Shown one piece after another: positions 7,865 to 17,253 of a stretch of 64,000 nucleotides of DNA (positions within the stretch are counted from its first letter, which is position 1; every line of letters begins with the position of its first letter). The stretch spans positions 1 through 64,000 of the forward strand of contig CANQYW010000009.1 of assembly GCA_947628185.1 (NCBI GenBank). The letters run 5' to 3'. The translations under genes were made by a program, and so were the position numbers. Source of the DNA: an uncultured Oscillospiraceae bacterium. GTDB lineage: Bacteria > Bacillota > Clostridia > Oscillospirales > Oscillospiraceae. The notes under the pieces were generated by a model that saw only the letters and a list, made by a program, of their open reading frames with translations, was not told the DNA's origin and did no database searches.

Positions 7865-9616
7865 ATGAACAACATGATAGACGCGGCCAAGAGCGAGATA
7901 AGCGCCCTCCTTAAAGCCGCCTACGATAGGTGCGCGGAGCTGGGTACCCTCCCCGCCGGGGCGGAGCTCCGGGGGACCATAGAGATACCCAAGGACGTCT
8001 CCTACGGAGACTACGCCTCCTCCGCCGCCATGGCCGCGGCCAGGCAGATGCGCATGAACCCCAGAAAGATCGCCGAGGCCCTCGTCTCCGCTATGGACCT
8101 CACCGGCAGTTACTTTAAGAGCGCCGAGGTGGCGGGGGCGGGATTCATAAACTTCCGCCTGGGTGAGCGCTGGTTCGGCGAGGTCATGTCCACCATCGAG
8201 TCCATGGGCGAGCGCTACGGCGAGAGCGGAGAGGGGAGCGGCGAGCGGGTGATGGTGGAGTTCGTCTCCGCCAATCCCACGGGCCCCATGCACATGGGCA
8301 ACGCCCGGGGCGGCGTCCTGGGGGACACGCTCTCGAACGTGCTGAAACTTGCGGGGTTTGATACCTGGCGGGAGTTCTACGTAAACGACGCCGGGAACCA
8401 GATAAGCAAATTTGCCCACTCCATCTTCGCCCGGGCTATGCAGATAAAAGTGGGGGAGGAGAACTACCCCTTCCCGGCGGACGGTTACCAGGGCGCGGAC
8501 ATCGTGGAGCTGGCGGAGGGCTTTATCCGGGAGCGGGCCCCGCGGTTCCCTGAGGGGAAAACCGATGATGAGTGGATGGACCTCATGGCCCAGTACGGCC
8601 TGGAGGTCAACATCCCCAAGATGAGAGCGGATCTTGAGCGGTACGGCATAGAGTACGACGAGTGGTTCTTTGAGTCGGGCCTCCACTCCTCCGGTTTCGT
8701 GGCGGAGACGGTGGACAAGCTCACGGCTCTTGGCAGGACGTACGAGAAGGAGGGGGCTCTCTGGCTCAAGACGGCGGAGCTCCTGCGGGAGAAGTACATC
8801 CGGGAGGGCAAGACCCCGGAGGAGGCCGCGAAACTCGATTTGAAGGACGACGTTCTCCGCCGGGCCAACGGCTTTTACACCTACTTCGCGGCGGACATCG
8901 CCTACCACAGGAATAAGCTGGAGACCCGTGGTTTCTCCAAGGCCATAAACGTCTGGGGCGCGGACCACCACGGCCACGTGGCGCGGCTCCAGGCGGCACT
9001 GGACGGGCTGGGGCTCGACGGCTCCGGCAGGGTGGTCATTGTGCTCATGCAGCTCGTGAACCTCCTGCAGGACGGAAAACCCGTGCGGATGTCCAAGCGC
9101 ACCGGCAAGGCCATATCCCTCCACGACCTTTTAGACGAGATCCCCATCGACGCCGCCCGGTACTACTTCAATAACCGTATGCCCACATCGCCCCTGGACT
9201 TCGATCTCGACCTCGCGGTGAGGCAGGACAGCGAGAACCCGGTCTACTATGTCCAGTACGCCCACGCCCGGATATCCTCGCTACTTGCGGCGCTCCAGGC
9301 GGAGGGACATGAGGTCCGGCCATGCGCGGAGCTTGATCTTGGCGTCCTCACGGATGAGACGGAGGTCGCGCTAATAAAGGAGCTCTCGCTCCTCCCCGAG
9401 GAGATAAAGCTGGCCGCCAGGGACTACGACCCCTCCCGGATAAATAAGTACCTCACGGAGCTTGCCGCGAGGTTCCACCGTTTCTACAACGCCTGCCGCA
9501 TAAAGGGCGCGGAGCCCGCGGTGCTGGAGGCGCGGCTGAAACTCGCCGCAACGACGAGGCTCGTCATAAAAAACGGTCTCGCGATCCTCGGCGTCACGGC
9601 GCCGGAGAAGATGTGA
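7865..9616 (+). CDS. argS: arginyl-tRNA synthetase
   Basis: 583 residues, class I synthetase. An N-terminal Add-1 tRNA-recognition domain precedes the catalytic core with PTGPMHMGNARGG (the HIGH-type signature), an SKRTGKAI segment (KMSKS-type) and a C-terminal helical anticodon-binding domain opening with YVQYAHARISSL. It charges tRNA-Arg with arginine using ATP. ATG 7865 is preferred because GGGAG lies 8 nt upstream; GTG 7847 and ATG 7850 would overlap the preceding stop. A GC-rich hairpin follows the gene. Confidence 0.96.
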   Translation: MNNMIDAAKSEISALLKAAYDRCAELGTLPAGAELRGTIEIPKDVSYGDYASSAAMAAARQMRMNPRKIAEALVSAMDLTGSYFKSAEVAGAGFINFRLGERWFGEVMSTIESMGERYGESGEGSGERVMVEFVSANPTGPMHMGNARGGVLGDTLSNVLKLAGFDTWREFYVNDAGNQISKFAHSIFARAMQIKVGEENYPFPADGYQGADIVELAEGFIRERAPRFPEGKTDDEWMDLMAQYGLEVNIPKMRADLERYGIEYDEWFFESGLHSSGFVAETVDKLTALGRTYEKEGALWLKTAELLREKYIREGKTPEEAAKLDLKDDVLRRANGFYTYFAADIAYHRNKLETRGFSKAINVWGADHHGHVARLQAALDGLGLDGSGRVVIVLMQLVNLLQDGKPVRMSKRTGKAISLHDLLDEIPIDAARYYFNNRMPTSPLDFDLDLAVRQDSENPVYYVQYAHARISSLLAALQAEGHEVRPCAELDLGVLTDETEVALIKELSLLPEEIKLAARDYDPSRINKYLTELAARFHRFYNACRIKGAEPAVLEARLKLAATTRLVIKNGLAILGVTAPEKM

Positions 9617-9645
9617 GAGAGCAAATTATATAACGGCACATAATT

Positions 9646-9679
9646 ACCCCGCCGGAGTCAGATTTGGCTCCGGCGGGGT
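9646..9679. terminator. candidate terminator hairpin between argS and glnS
   Basis: A perfect 12-bp GC-rich stem (9646-9657 with 9668-9679) with a 10-nt loop lies between convergent genes. Neither side has a good T-run, so termination efficiency is uncertain. Confidence 0.55.
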
Positions 9680-9703
9680 CGAGGTTTCTATGGGGAGTCT
9701 GGG

Positions 9704-11371
9704 TCACTTCTTAAAGCTGTCCTTGAGGGCCACGGACCTATTGAATATGAGTCCGCCGGGGGCGGAGTCCTTGTCGGCGGTGAAGTACCCCAGGCGCAGG
9801 AACTGGAAGTGCTCCAAGGGCGCGGCGTCCCTGAGGGAGCTCTCCACCCGGCAGCCCTCCACCACCTCCAGGGAGTTGGGGTTGAGGCAGGAGAGGTAGT
9901 CCTCGGCGGCGTCGGGCTCCGGGTCCGCGAAGAGGTTGGAGTAGAGCCTTATCTGTGCCTCCACGCTCTCGGCGGCGTCCACCCAGTGGAGCGTGGCGCC
10001 CTTGACCTTGCGGCCGTCGGCGGGATCGCCGCCCCAGGAGTCCGGGTCGTAGGTGCAGAGTATCTCGGTGACGTTCCCATCGCTGTCCTTCACGCAGCCG
10101 GTGCAGGTTATGAGGTACGCCCCCTTCAGGCGGCACTCGGGGCCGCCGGGGTAGAGCCGCTTATACTTGGGGGCGGGGCTCTCCATGAAGTCCTCGGCCT
10201 CCACGTAGAGCGTGCGGGAGAAGGTGACGGGGCGGGTGCCGGCGTCCGGGTCGTTGGGGTTGTTCTCCACCTCCACGGTCTCGCTGACGCCCTCGGGGTA
10301 GTTCGTGATGGTGAGTTTCACGGGGCGCAGAACGGCCATGCGCCTGGGGGCGTGGGCGTTGAGGTCGTCCCGGAGGCACGCCTCTAAAAGGGCGTACTCC
10401 ACGGTGCTGGGCACCTTCGCCACGCCTATCTTGTCCGTGAAGGCCCGGATGGAGGCGGGGGTGTACCCGCGGCGGCGCAGACCGCAGAGGGTGGGCATCC
10501 TGGGGTCGTCCCAGCCGGAGACGTAGCCCTCCTCCACGAGGCGGCGGAGCTTGCGCTTGCTCATGACGGTGTAGTTTATGCCGAGGCGCGCGAACTCTAT
10601 CTGCCGGGGTTTCGAGGGGACGTCGGTGTTATTTATCACCCAGTCGTAGAGGGGCCGGTGGTCCTCATACTCCAGGGAGCAGAGGGAGTGGGTTATCCCC
10701 TCTAAGGCGTCCTGGATGGGGTGGGCGAAGTCGTACATGGGGAATATGCACCACTTCGTACCCTGACGGTGGTGCTCGATGTACCTGATGCGGTAGAGCA
10801 CCGGGTCGCGCATGTTGAAGTTGCCGGAGGCGAGGTCTATCTTTGCCCGGAGAGTGTAGCGCCCCTCGGGGAACTCGCCGTTCTTCATGCGCTCAAAGAG
10901 ATCTAAGCTCTCCTCAATGGGCCTGTCGCGCCAGGGGGAGCGGGCGGGGGTGTTCACGTCCCCCCGGTACTCCTTGAACTCCTCCGGCGAGAGCTCGCAT
11001 ACGTAGGCAAGGCCCTTCTTAATGAGACCCACAGCCAGCTCGTACTGTTTATCAAAGTAGTCGGAGCCGTAGTAGAATCTGTCGTCCCAGTCAAAGCCCA
11101 GCCAGTGTATGTCCTCCTTTATGGCGTCCACGTACTCCGTGTCCTCCTTGGCAGGATTCGTGTCGTCCATTCGCAGGTTGCATATGCCGCCAAAACGCTC
11201 CGCCGTGCCGAAGTCTATGCACAGCGCCTTGCAGTGACCGATGTGGAGGTATCCGTTGGGCTCAGGCGGGAAACGGGTGTGGACCTGACGCCCCTCAAAG
11301 CGCCCCCCGGGGGCGATATCCTCGGCCACGAACGCCTCTATAAAGTTTTTGCTCTCAAATTCGTTGTCCAT
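9704..11371 (-). CDS. glnS: glutaminyl-tRNA synthetase
   Basis: 555 residues. FPPEPNGYLHIGHCKAL is the class I HIGH motif with GlnRS context, MDDTNPAKED follows, and VMSKRKL is the KMSKS motif; a two-barrel anticodon-binding domain makes up the C-terminal 200 residues. It charges tRNA-Gln directly with glutamine. Many Firmicutes instead use misacylation plus GatCAB, so its presence is informative for the lineage; whether GatCAB also exists cannot be seen. SD GAGGTGA precedes the ATG and a strong promoter lies upstream. Confidence 0.96.
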   Translation of the reverse strand: MDNEFESKNFIEAFVAEDIAPGGRFEGRQVHTRFPPEPNGYLHIGHCKALCIDFGTAERFGGICNLRMDDTNPAKEDTEYVDAIKEDIHWLGFDWDDRFYYGSDYFDKQYELAVGLIKKGLAYVCELSPEEFKEYRGDVNTPARSPWRDRPIEESLDLFERMKNGEFPEGRYTLRAKIDLASGNFNMRDPVLYRIRYIEHHRQGTKWCIFPMYDFAHPIQDALEGITHSLCSLEYEDHRPLYDWVINNTDVPSKPRQIEFARLGINYTVMSKRKLRRLVEEGYVSGWDDPRMPTLCGLRRRGYTPASIRAFTDKIGVAKVPSTVEYALLEACLRDDLNAHAPRRMAVLRPVKLTITNYPEGVSETVEVENNPNDPDAGTRPVTFSRTLYVEAEDFMESPAPKYKRLYPGGPECRLKGAYLITCTGCVKDSDGNVTEILCTYDPDSWGGDPADGRKVKGATLHWVDAAESVEAQIRLYSNLFADPEPDAAEDYLSCLNPNSLEVVEGCRVESSLRDAAPLEHFQFLRLGYFTADKDSAPGGLIFNRSVALKDSFKK

Positions 11372-11410
11372 ATAGCGTCACCTCAAAGAAAGTATTGCCA
11401 AACAGACATT

Positions 11411-11438
11411 ATTATAGCAAACGCGGCTCAGAAGTCAA
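11411..11438 (-). promoter_or_regulatory. glnS promoter
   Basis: On the minus strand, TTGACT (11438-11433), 16-nt spacer and TATAAT (11416-11411), giving a leader of about 34 nt before the glnS ATG. No T-box or other riboswitch fits in that leader. Confidence 0.8.
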
Positions 11439-11447
11439 GAAACAGCG

Positions 11448-11476
11448 TGGATTTATTCTCCCGCTGGTGGTATAAT
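11448..11476 (+). promoter_or_regulatory. promoter of the U32 gene pair (extended -10)
   Basis: TGGATT (11448-11453), 17-nt spacer and TATAAT (11471-11476) preceded by TGG, an extended -10 element that can compensate for the weak -35. Confidence 0.65.
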
Positions 11477-11499
11477 CAAGGGAAAAGGAGCGTGGGACT

Positions 11500-12699
11500 A
11501 TGGGCAAGCTTGAGCTTTTGGCCCCGGCGGGGGACCGGGAGAGCCTGGAGGCGGCGCTGCGTTTCGGCGCGGACGCGGTCTATCTGGGCGGCGAGCTTTT
11601 GCAGCTGAGGGCGAAGAAGTCCGCCTTTGGCGGAGAGGCTCTAATCGACGCCGTGAAAACGGCCCACAGCCGTGGCGCGAGGGTCTACATCGCCGTCAAT
11701 TCCGTGGCGAAAAACGAGGAGATAGACGCCATTCCCGGCTACGCGCAATTTTTGCGGGACGCCGGGGCGGACGCGGTGATAGTCTCGGACTTGGGCGTCC
11801 TCGCCGCCGTAAAGCGGGCCGCGCCGGAGCTGGAAATACACATAAGCACCCAGGCCAGCTGCCGGAACTACGCCTCCGCCATGGCCTACTATGACCTGGG
11901 GGCGAAGAGAGTGGTGCTTGCCCGGGAGATGACATTGGAGGAGATAGCGGAGCTCCGCCGCAGGACTCCCCATGAGCTGGAGCTGGAGGCATTCGTCCAC
12001 GGGGCCATGTGTATGGCCTTCTCCGGGAGGTGCATAATAAGCTCATTCCTCACGGGCCGCAGCGGCAACAGGGGTGAGTGCGCCCAGCCCTGCCGCTGGA
12101 ACTACGCCCTCACGGAGGAGCAGCGGCCCGGTGAGTTCTTCCCCATAGAGGAGCGGGACGGTTACACCGCCATACTCAGCTCCCACGACCTCAACTGCAT
12201 AGACATACTGCCGGAACTTGAGAGCGCGGGGGTCACCTCCTTCAAGATAGAGGGCCGGATGAAGACGGCCTACTATGTGGCGACGGTGGTGAACGCCTAC
12301 AGGAGGGCCATCGACGGCTCCGCGCCCATAGATGAGCTCCGGGAGGAGCTGGAGGCCGTGAAACACAGGCCCTACTCCACAGGTTTCTACCACGGTTACC
12401 TCCGGGACCACCACGCAAACGACGGGCACTACACCCAAAGCCGGGTCTTCGTGGGGAACGTGCTGGGGTGGAGCGGGGGCTTTTTAAAGCTCCGGCAGAG
12501 GAATAGGTTCGAGGTTGGCGACGAGCTGGAGATTTTATCACCAGGCCGGTCCCCCAGGGCCTTCACCGTTGAGTCAATTACGACCGAGGAGGGTGAGAGC
12601 CGGGAGGTCGCGCCCCACCCAAACGAGGTGCTATATGTGCCGTGTCCCCACGCGGCGGAGCCCGGGGATTTTCTTAGACGGAGGGTCGCGGATGTGTGA
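11500..12699 (+). CDS. U32 family protein, probable TrhP-type tRNA uridine hydroxylase
   Basis: 399 residues. The U32 (collagenase-like) TIM-barrel starts LELLAPAGDRESLEAALRFG; the family signature is EAFVHGAMCMAFSGRC followed by GNRGECAQPCRW, with conserved cysteines. Members of this group (TrhP, formerly YegQ/YrrO) take part in prephenate-dependent 5-hydroxylation of U34 in tRNA; others were described as peptidases. A C-terminal barrel-like region follows from about residue 320. SD AAAGGAG lies 9 nt before the ATG. The second U32 gene overlaps its last 8 nt, so the pair is translationally coupled. Confidence 0.85.
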   Translation: MGKLELLAPAGDRESLEAALRFGADAVYLGGELLQLRAKKSAFGGEALIDAVKTAHSRGARVYIAVNSVAKNEEIDAIPGYAQFLRDAGADAVIVSDLGVLAAVKRAAPELEIHISTQASCRNYASAMAYYDLGAKRVVLAREMTLEEIAELRRRTPHELELEAFVHGAMCMAFSGRCIISSFLTGRSGNRGECAQPCRWNYALTEEQRPGEFFPIEERDGYTAILSSHDLNCIDILPELESAGVTSFKIEGRMKTAYYVATVVNAYRRAIDGSAPIDELREELEAVKHRPYSTGFYHGYLRDHHANDGHYTQSRVFVGNVLGWSGGFLKLRQRNRFEVGDELEILSPGRSPRAFTVESITTEEGESREVAPHPNEVLYVPCPHAAEPGDFLRRRVADV

Positions 12700-14722
12700 G
12701 ATTTTAGCCCCCGCCGGGGGCCGGGAACAGCTCATGGCCGCCGCGCGCTGCGGCGCGGACGCGGTGTACCTGGGGGCGGGGGGATTCAACGCCCGCCAGA
12801 ACGCGGAGAACTTCGGCGGCGGACGGCTGGCGGAGGCGGTGAGTTACTGCCGTGAGCGGGGAGTGAAGGTCCACGTCACGGTGAACACCCTCGTGACGGA
12901 CGAGGAACTGCCGGAGCTGGAGGGCACCCTCCGGGAGGTGGCGGAGAGCGGTGCCGACGCCGTGATAATCCAGGACCTGGCGGTGCTCCGGCGCTTTAGG
13001 GACCGCTGCCCCGGCATAGCCCGCCACGCCTCCACCCAGATGACGGTACACGACCTGGACGGCGCCAAGTTGGCGGCGGATCTGGGTTTCTCCCGGGTGG
13101 TGCTCTCCAGGGAGCTGACGCTCCGGGAGATAGAGCTAATATCCGCAAAGTGCGGTATAGAGACGGAGGTCTTCATCCACGGGGCGCTCTGCATGTCCAT
13201 GTCTGGGGCCTGTTACCTCAGCGCCATGCTGGGCGGGCGCAGCGGCAACAGGGGCTGGTGCGCCCAGCCTTGTAGGCTCAATTTCAGAAATTCCGAGCGG
13301 GAGTACGCCCTCTCGCTCAAAGATATGTCCCACATCTCCCACATCGGCGAGCTCCGTGACGCCGGCGTGGCCTCCTTTAAGATTGAGGGGAGGATGAAGA
13401 GGCCAGAGTACGTGGCCGCAGCCGTCACCGCCTGCCGGGCGGCCCTCAATGGGGAGAGCTACGACGCGGAGACGCTGCGGGCCGTCTTCTCCCGCTCCGG
13501 TTTCACGGACGGGTACTTGACTGGCCGCCGGGACACCTCCATGTTCGGCGTGAGGGACCGGGAGGACGTGGCCGCCACGGCGAAAGTTTTGGGGGACCTC
13601 CGGGAGCTATACCGGGCGGAGCGCCGGAGCGTGCCGGTGGATTTAAGTTTCCGGGCCGACTCCGAGAGTTCGGAGCTCACTCTCCGGTGCGGGGAGGAGA
13701 GCGTAAAAGTTGCGGGTCCGGTTCCCGAGGCGGCGCGGAACCGGCCATTGGATGGTGAGACCGCCCGCCGGAGCCTTGAGAGGACCGGCGGCACGCCCTA
13801 CTACCTCCGGGAGTTCACGGCGGACATAGCCCCCGGGGTGACTCTCCCCGCCGCAGCCCTCAACGCCATGCGCCGGGAGGGGCTCGAGGGCCTCTCGGCC
13901 CTCCGCCGGAGGGCGAGGCCCTGGGAGGTGAGGGAGGACGCATCCAAACCCCTGCCGCCCCACTCACCGGCGACTGCGGAGCTCCGGGGGCGCTTTGAGA
14001 GACTTGAGCAGCTGCCGAAGCGGCCCAATCTTCACCGGGTGATACTGCCACTGGAGGAGATAGAGAGGGACACCTCCCTCATAGAGCGTTTCGGCGGGAG
14101 GCTCATATGCGAGCTCCCGGCCCTCAATTTTGACGGGGACGGGAATGATCTGGAGAGACGCCTTGAACGGTTGCTGGATCTGGGTCTCCAGGACGCGGCG
14201 GCGGAGAATATATACGGCGTGGAGCTGGGGCGGAGGCTGGGCCTCAACCTCCACGGCGGGGCGGGGCTCAACATAATGAACTCAGAGTCCTTAGATGAGT
14301 ACGCCGCCCTGGGCCTCGCGGACGCCACGGTCTCCTTCGAGCTCACGATGGCGGGGATATCACGCCTGCGGGGGGAGCTGCCCCGGGGGCTCATAGCCTA
14401 CGGCCGATTGCCGCTCATGCGCTTTAGGACCTGCCCCATAAAGCGCCGGAGGGGCTGCGGGGACTGCCCCGGCGCGGGGGAGCTCAGGGATAGGCGGGGC
14501 GTCGCCTTCCATGTCCTGTGCCACGGGCGGCACTTCGGGACGCTCCTAAACTCCCTGCCCCTTGACATCTCCGGGAAGAGCGCGGCGGAGGTGGACTTCC
14601 TGACGCTCTACTTCACCACCGAGACGGCCGCCGAGGCCGGAGAGATAATAGAACGTTTCAGGACCGGCGGACAGCCCCAGGGGGAGCGCACAGGTGGATT
14701 ATATTACCGAGGCGTCAAGTGA
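12692..14722 (+). CDS. U32 family protein with long C-terminal extension
   Basis: 676 residues. The U32 barrel opens MCEILAPAGGREQLMAAARCG, with the signature EVFIHGALCMSMSGACYLS and GNRGWCAQPCRLN. The C-terminal half (about 350-676) contains a DUF3656-like insert, then a second region with a cysteine cluster (TCPIKRRRGCGDCPG) that could bind metal or an Fe-S cluster. This organisation resembles RlhA/YdcP-type proteins that hydroxylate C2501 of 23S rRNA, but in Firmicutes it is often paired with a TrhP-like gene as here; the RNA substrate is therefore uncertain. ATG 12692 is chosen because GGAGG lies 7 nt upstream and the barrel starts there. Confidence 0.83.
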   Translation: MCEILAPAGGREQLMAAARCGADAVYLGAGGFNARQNAENFGGGRLAEAVSYCRERGVKVHVTVNTLVTDEELPELEGTLREVAESGADAVIIQDLAVLRRFRDRCPGIARHASTQMTVHDLDGAKLAADLGFSRVVLSRELTLREIELISAKCGIETEVFIHGALCMSMSGACYLSAMLGGRSGNRGWCAQPCRLNFRNSEREYALSLKDMSHISHIGELRDAGVASFKIEGRMKRPEYVAAAVTACRAALNGESYDAETLRAVFSRSGFTDGYLTGRRDTSMFGVRDREDVAATAKVLGDLRELYRAERRSVPVDLSFRADSESSELTLRCGEESVKVAGPVPEAARNRPLDGETARRSLERTGGTPYYLREFTADIAPGVTLPAAALNAMRREGLEGLSALRRRARPWEVREDASKPLPPHSPATAELRGRFERLEQLPKRPNLHRVILPLEEIERDTSLIERFGGRLICELPALNFDGDGNDLERRLERLLDLGLQDAAAENIYGVELGRRLGLNLHGGAGLNIMNSESLDEYAALGLADATVSFELTMAGISRLRGELPRGLIAYGRLPLMRFRTCPIKRRRGCGDCPGAGELRDRRGVAFHVLCHGRHFGTLLNSLPLDISGKSAAEVDFLTLYFTTETAAEAGEIIERFRTGGQPQGERTGGLYYRGVK

Positions 14723-14727
14723 TTTTG

Positions 14728-14756
14728 TTGACAACCGGGATTATTTGGTTTATATT
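14728..14756 (+). promoter_or_regulatory. ATP synthase operon promoter
   Basis: TTGACA (14728-14733), 17-nt spacer and TATATT (14751-14756), placed just after the U32 stop. The start point would be near 14763, leaving a very short leader before atpZ. Confidence 0.8.
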
Positions 14757-14773
14757 TAAGGGGTGGACTTTCG

Positions 14774-15037
14774 ATGAAGGACGCATATGACATATTTAAG
14801 AACCTGGTTTGGGTGACGCAGCTCGGCCTCTCGGTGGCGGCGCCGCCGGTACTGTGCATCTTCGCGGCGGTGTGGCTGCGGGGCCGGTTCGAGCTGGGGG
14901 GCTGGGTAGTGGCTCTGGGCGTGGCGCTGGGAGTCGGAGGGGCTGCGGCGTCCCTCATATCCTCCCTCCGGGCGGTGAAACGCGCCGGGGAGGAGAAGAA
15001 GGACGAGCCGGGCGTCTCCTTCAACGAGCACAAGTGA
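14774..15037 (+). CDS. atpZ: AtpZ/AtpI-family small ATP synthase-associated membrane protein
   Basis: 87 residues with two membrane helices (about 17-35 and 43-66) and a charged C-terminal tail. Position and shape match the ATPase gene1 (AtpZ) family, which lies first in atp operons and assists magnesium supply or c-ring assembly together with AtpI. Sequence conservation in this family is low, so the name rests mainly on topology and location. The SD is GGGTGGA, 6 nt before the ATG. About 100 AT-rich nucleotides separate it from the next gene; I see no convincing promoter in them. Confidence 0.75.
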   Translation: MKDAYDIFKNLVWVTQLGLSVAAPPVLCIFAAVWLRGRFELGGWVVALGVALGVGGAAASLISSLRAVKRAGEEKKDEPGVSFNEHK

Positions 15038-15143
15038 CCATTTTTGAATATTTAAATAATTGTTCATTTTTTGTCCTATTTGTGTTCACTATTTGCTCTT
15101 ATATTAATGCGTTAAGACATCACTATTGATACGGGGGATGGGG

Positions 15144-15548
15144 ATGTACCACAATAGGGCCGCCATAGGCCAGGTCCTCCGGGTGGCGGCGGGGGAGATA
15201 GTGTGCGTCGCGCTGATGCTGGGGGTGTACGCCCTCCTCGGGCGCATGACGCTCCCGGTGCTCCTGGGGGCGCTATTCGGGGCGGCGGCGTCAGTACTTA
15301 ACTTTCTCGCCCTCTCCATGACGGTCTCCCGGGCGGCTGACAGGGCCGAGGCCGGTGAGGCGGAGAAGGCCAAGCTCTCAGTTCAGGGCTCCTCGGTGGT
15401 GAGGCTCATAGTTTTGGCGGCGGCCTACGTGCTGGTGCTCAGCGCCAAGGTCTGCGACCCGCTGGCGGCCATACTGCCGCTGCTTTTCACGCAGGTGAGC
15501 CTCAACGTGACGGAGTATTTTCGCAAGGATGGTGACGGGAAGAAGTGA
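15144..15548 (+). CDS. atpI: AtpI-like ATP synthase subunit I
   Basis: 134 residues with four predicted membrane helices (around 9-27, 31-51, 80-100 and 102-122) joined by a basic/acidic loop. It matches the AtpI/ATP synthase I family thought to chaperone c-ring formation. GGGGGA 5 nt upstream selects ATG 15144 over ATG 15138 and TTG 15126. Its stop overlaps the GTG start of atpB by 4 nt (GTGA), typical of coupled translation. Confidence 0.75.
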   Translation: MYHNRAAIGQVLRVAAGEIVCVALMLGVYALLGRMTLPVLLGALFGAAASVLNFLALSMTVSRAADRAEAGEAEKAKLSVQGSSVVRLIVLAAAYVLVLSAKVCDPLAAILPLLFTQVSLNVTEYFRKDGDGKK

Positions 15549-16402
15549 ACGGGCCGAAGATATATTTTGAAATCGGATCATTTAAGATAACCCAGACTGA
15601 GGTGTCCATGCTGACGGTGACGATACTCCTCTGCGTGGCGGGGTACTTTTTGGGTAGGAACCTCAAGAAACGCCCCGGGCGGGTGCAGGTGGTGACGGAG
15701 AAACTTGTCTCCATGCTCTACACCCTGGTGGAGGACACCATGGGCAAGCACAACTCCCGCTGGACACCCTACATCGGAGCCCTCTTTTTGAGCTCCATTG
15801 GCGGCACGTTCATCGGCATGACGGGCATCTTTAGGTCCGTGACGGCGGACCTCTCGGTGACGCTCACCTGGGCGCTGATGACGAGTTTCCTCGTCTGGGG
15901 CTGCACTATAAAGTATAGCGGTCTCAAGAGTTTCCTGAAGGGGTACATAAATCCCCTCAATATAATAAGCGACATCGCCCAGCCCGTCTCCATGGCCTTC
16001 CGTCACTTCGGCAACATAATGGGCGGCGGGGTCCTGATGAGCCTCCTATACTCCGCCCTCGCGGCGGCGTCCTCACTGGTGCTGGGGCTCATCCGCTCCA
16101 ACGGCTGGATAGCGGCGGGTGTGGTGGCAATCGCCGGCGGGGCGCTCCTCTTCCTCGGGATACGGGGGAAGAAAATGGTGAAGAAGATATTCGGCATTGT
16201 CTTCCTCGTTATAGCCCTCTGCGCGGCGCTGGAGATACTTGGGGTGTTCCGCGAGATACCCATCCTCCAGGTGGGCATACCCGGCATACTCTCCCTGTAC
16301 TTTGACATCTTCTCCGGGTTCGTCCAGGCGCTGGTGTTCAGCCTGCTCACCATGGTCTACGTGGGCAACGCCTGCCCGCCCATTGAAGAAAAGGCAGAAT
16401 AA
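15545..16402 (+). CDS. atpB: F-type ATP synthase subunit a
   Basis: 285 residues, GTG start overlapping the previous stop, with GGGAAG as SD. Five or six hydrophobic segments are visible. SMAFRHFGNIMGGG in the fourth helix region carries the essential arginine of subunit a next to FGN, and the last helices include the conserved FSGFVQALVFSLLTMVYVG stretch. Subunit a forms the two ion half-channels beside the c-ring in the membrane. It is longer than many bacterial a subunits because of a basic insert (IRGKKMVKKIFG) between helices. Confidence 0.93.
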   Translation: MNGPKIYFEIGSFKITQTEVSMLTVTILLCVAGYFLGRNLKKRPGRVQVVTEKLVSMLYTLVEDTMGKHNSRWTPYIGALFLSSIGGTFIGMTGIFRSVTADLSVTLTWALMTSFLVWGCTIKYSGLKSFLKGYINPLNIISDIAQPVSMAFRHFGNIMGGGVLMSLLYSALAAASSLVLGLIRSNGWIAAGVVAIAGGALLFLGIRGKKMVKKIFGIVFLVIALCAALEILGVFREIPILQVGIPGILSLYFDIFSGFVQALVFSLLTMVYVGNACPPIEEKAE

Positions 16403-16410
16403 TTCCGTTT

Positions 16411-16705
<295 letters not shown>

Positions 16706-16743
16706 GTTTGAGGGGACCTTTTAGCGGAAAGGAGTGACCAGGG

Positions 16744-17253
16744 TTGTCTGGTTTTGAAAGTATAGTCGGGATCGAACCTTGGAGGGCGCTCTTCACATTC
16801 TGCAACTTCATGATAACCTTCCTCCTACTGAGGAAGTTCCTCTTCAAGCCCGTGAAAAAGATGATAGACGACCGCCAGAGCGAGATCGACGGCCTCTACT
16901 CCGACGCCAACGCGGAGAAGGCCAAGGCCGAGGCCCTGAGGGCGGACTATGAGAGCCACTTGGAGTCCGCCAGGGCCGAGCGGGACGAGATATTGCGGGA
17001 CGCTGTCACGAGGGCCCAGAAGAGAGAGCAGGAGATAATATCCGAGGCGAACTCCGCCGCCGCGGCCATCCGCACGAAGGCTGAGGCGGACATCGCCCAG
17101 GAGAAGAAGAAAGCCCTCAACGAGGTGAAGAACGAGATATCCGCCATATCCATGGAGATCGCCGGTAAGGTGGTGGAGCGGGAGATAAACCCCGCCGACC
17201 ACAGGAATCTGGTGGAGAAGTTTATCGGCGGCATAGGTGAGGCCCATGACTGA
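16744..17253 (+). CDS. atpF: F-type ATP synthase subunit b
   Basis: 169 residues: one N-terminal membrane helix (about 11-31, ALFTFCNFMITFLLLRKFLF) followed by a long charged coiled-coil that forms the peripheral stalk. The start is TTG at 16744; AAAGGAG lies 9 nt upstream and no better in-frame start precedes the membrane helix. Only one b gene is present, so b is probably a homodimer. The last 8 nt overlap atpH. Confidence 0.92.
   Translation: MSGFESIVGIEPWRALFTFCNFMITFLLLRKFLFKPVKKMIDDRQSEIDGLYSDANAEKAKAEALRADYESHLESARAERDEILRDAVTRAQKREQEIISEANSAAAAIRTKAEADIAQEKKKALNEVKNEISAISMEIAGKVVEREINPADHRNLVEKFIGGIGEAHD

Noticed and set aside
7703..9124. A 473-codon minus-strand open frame opposite argS
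   Set aside because: argS is fully conserved on the plus strand; the shadow is His/Gly/Val-rich without any family features.
11372..11410. glnS leader considered as a T-box riboswitch
   Set aside because: The predicted leader is only about 34 nt and has no T-box sequence or specifier loop.
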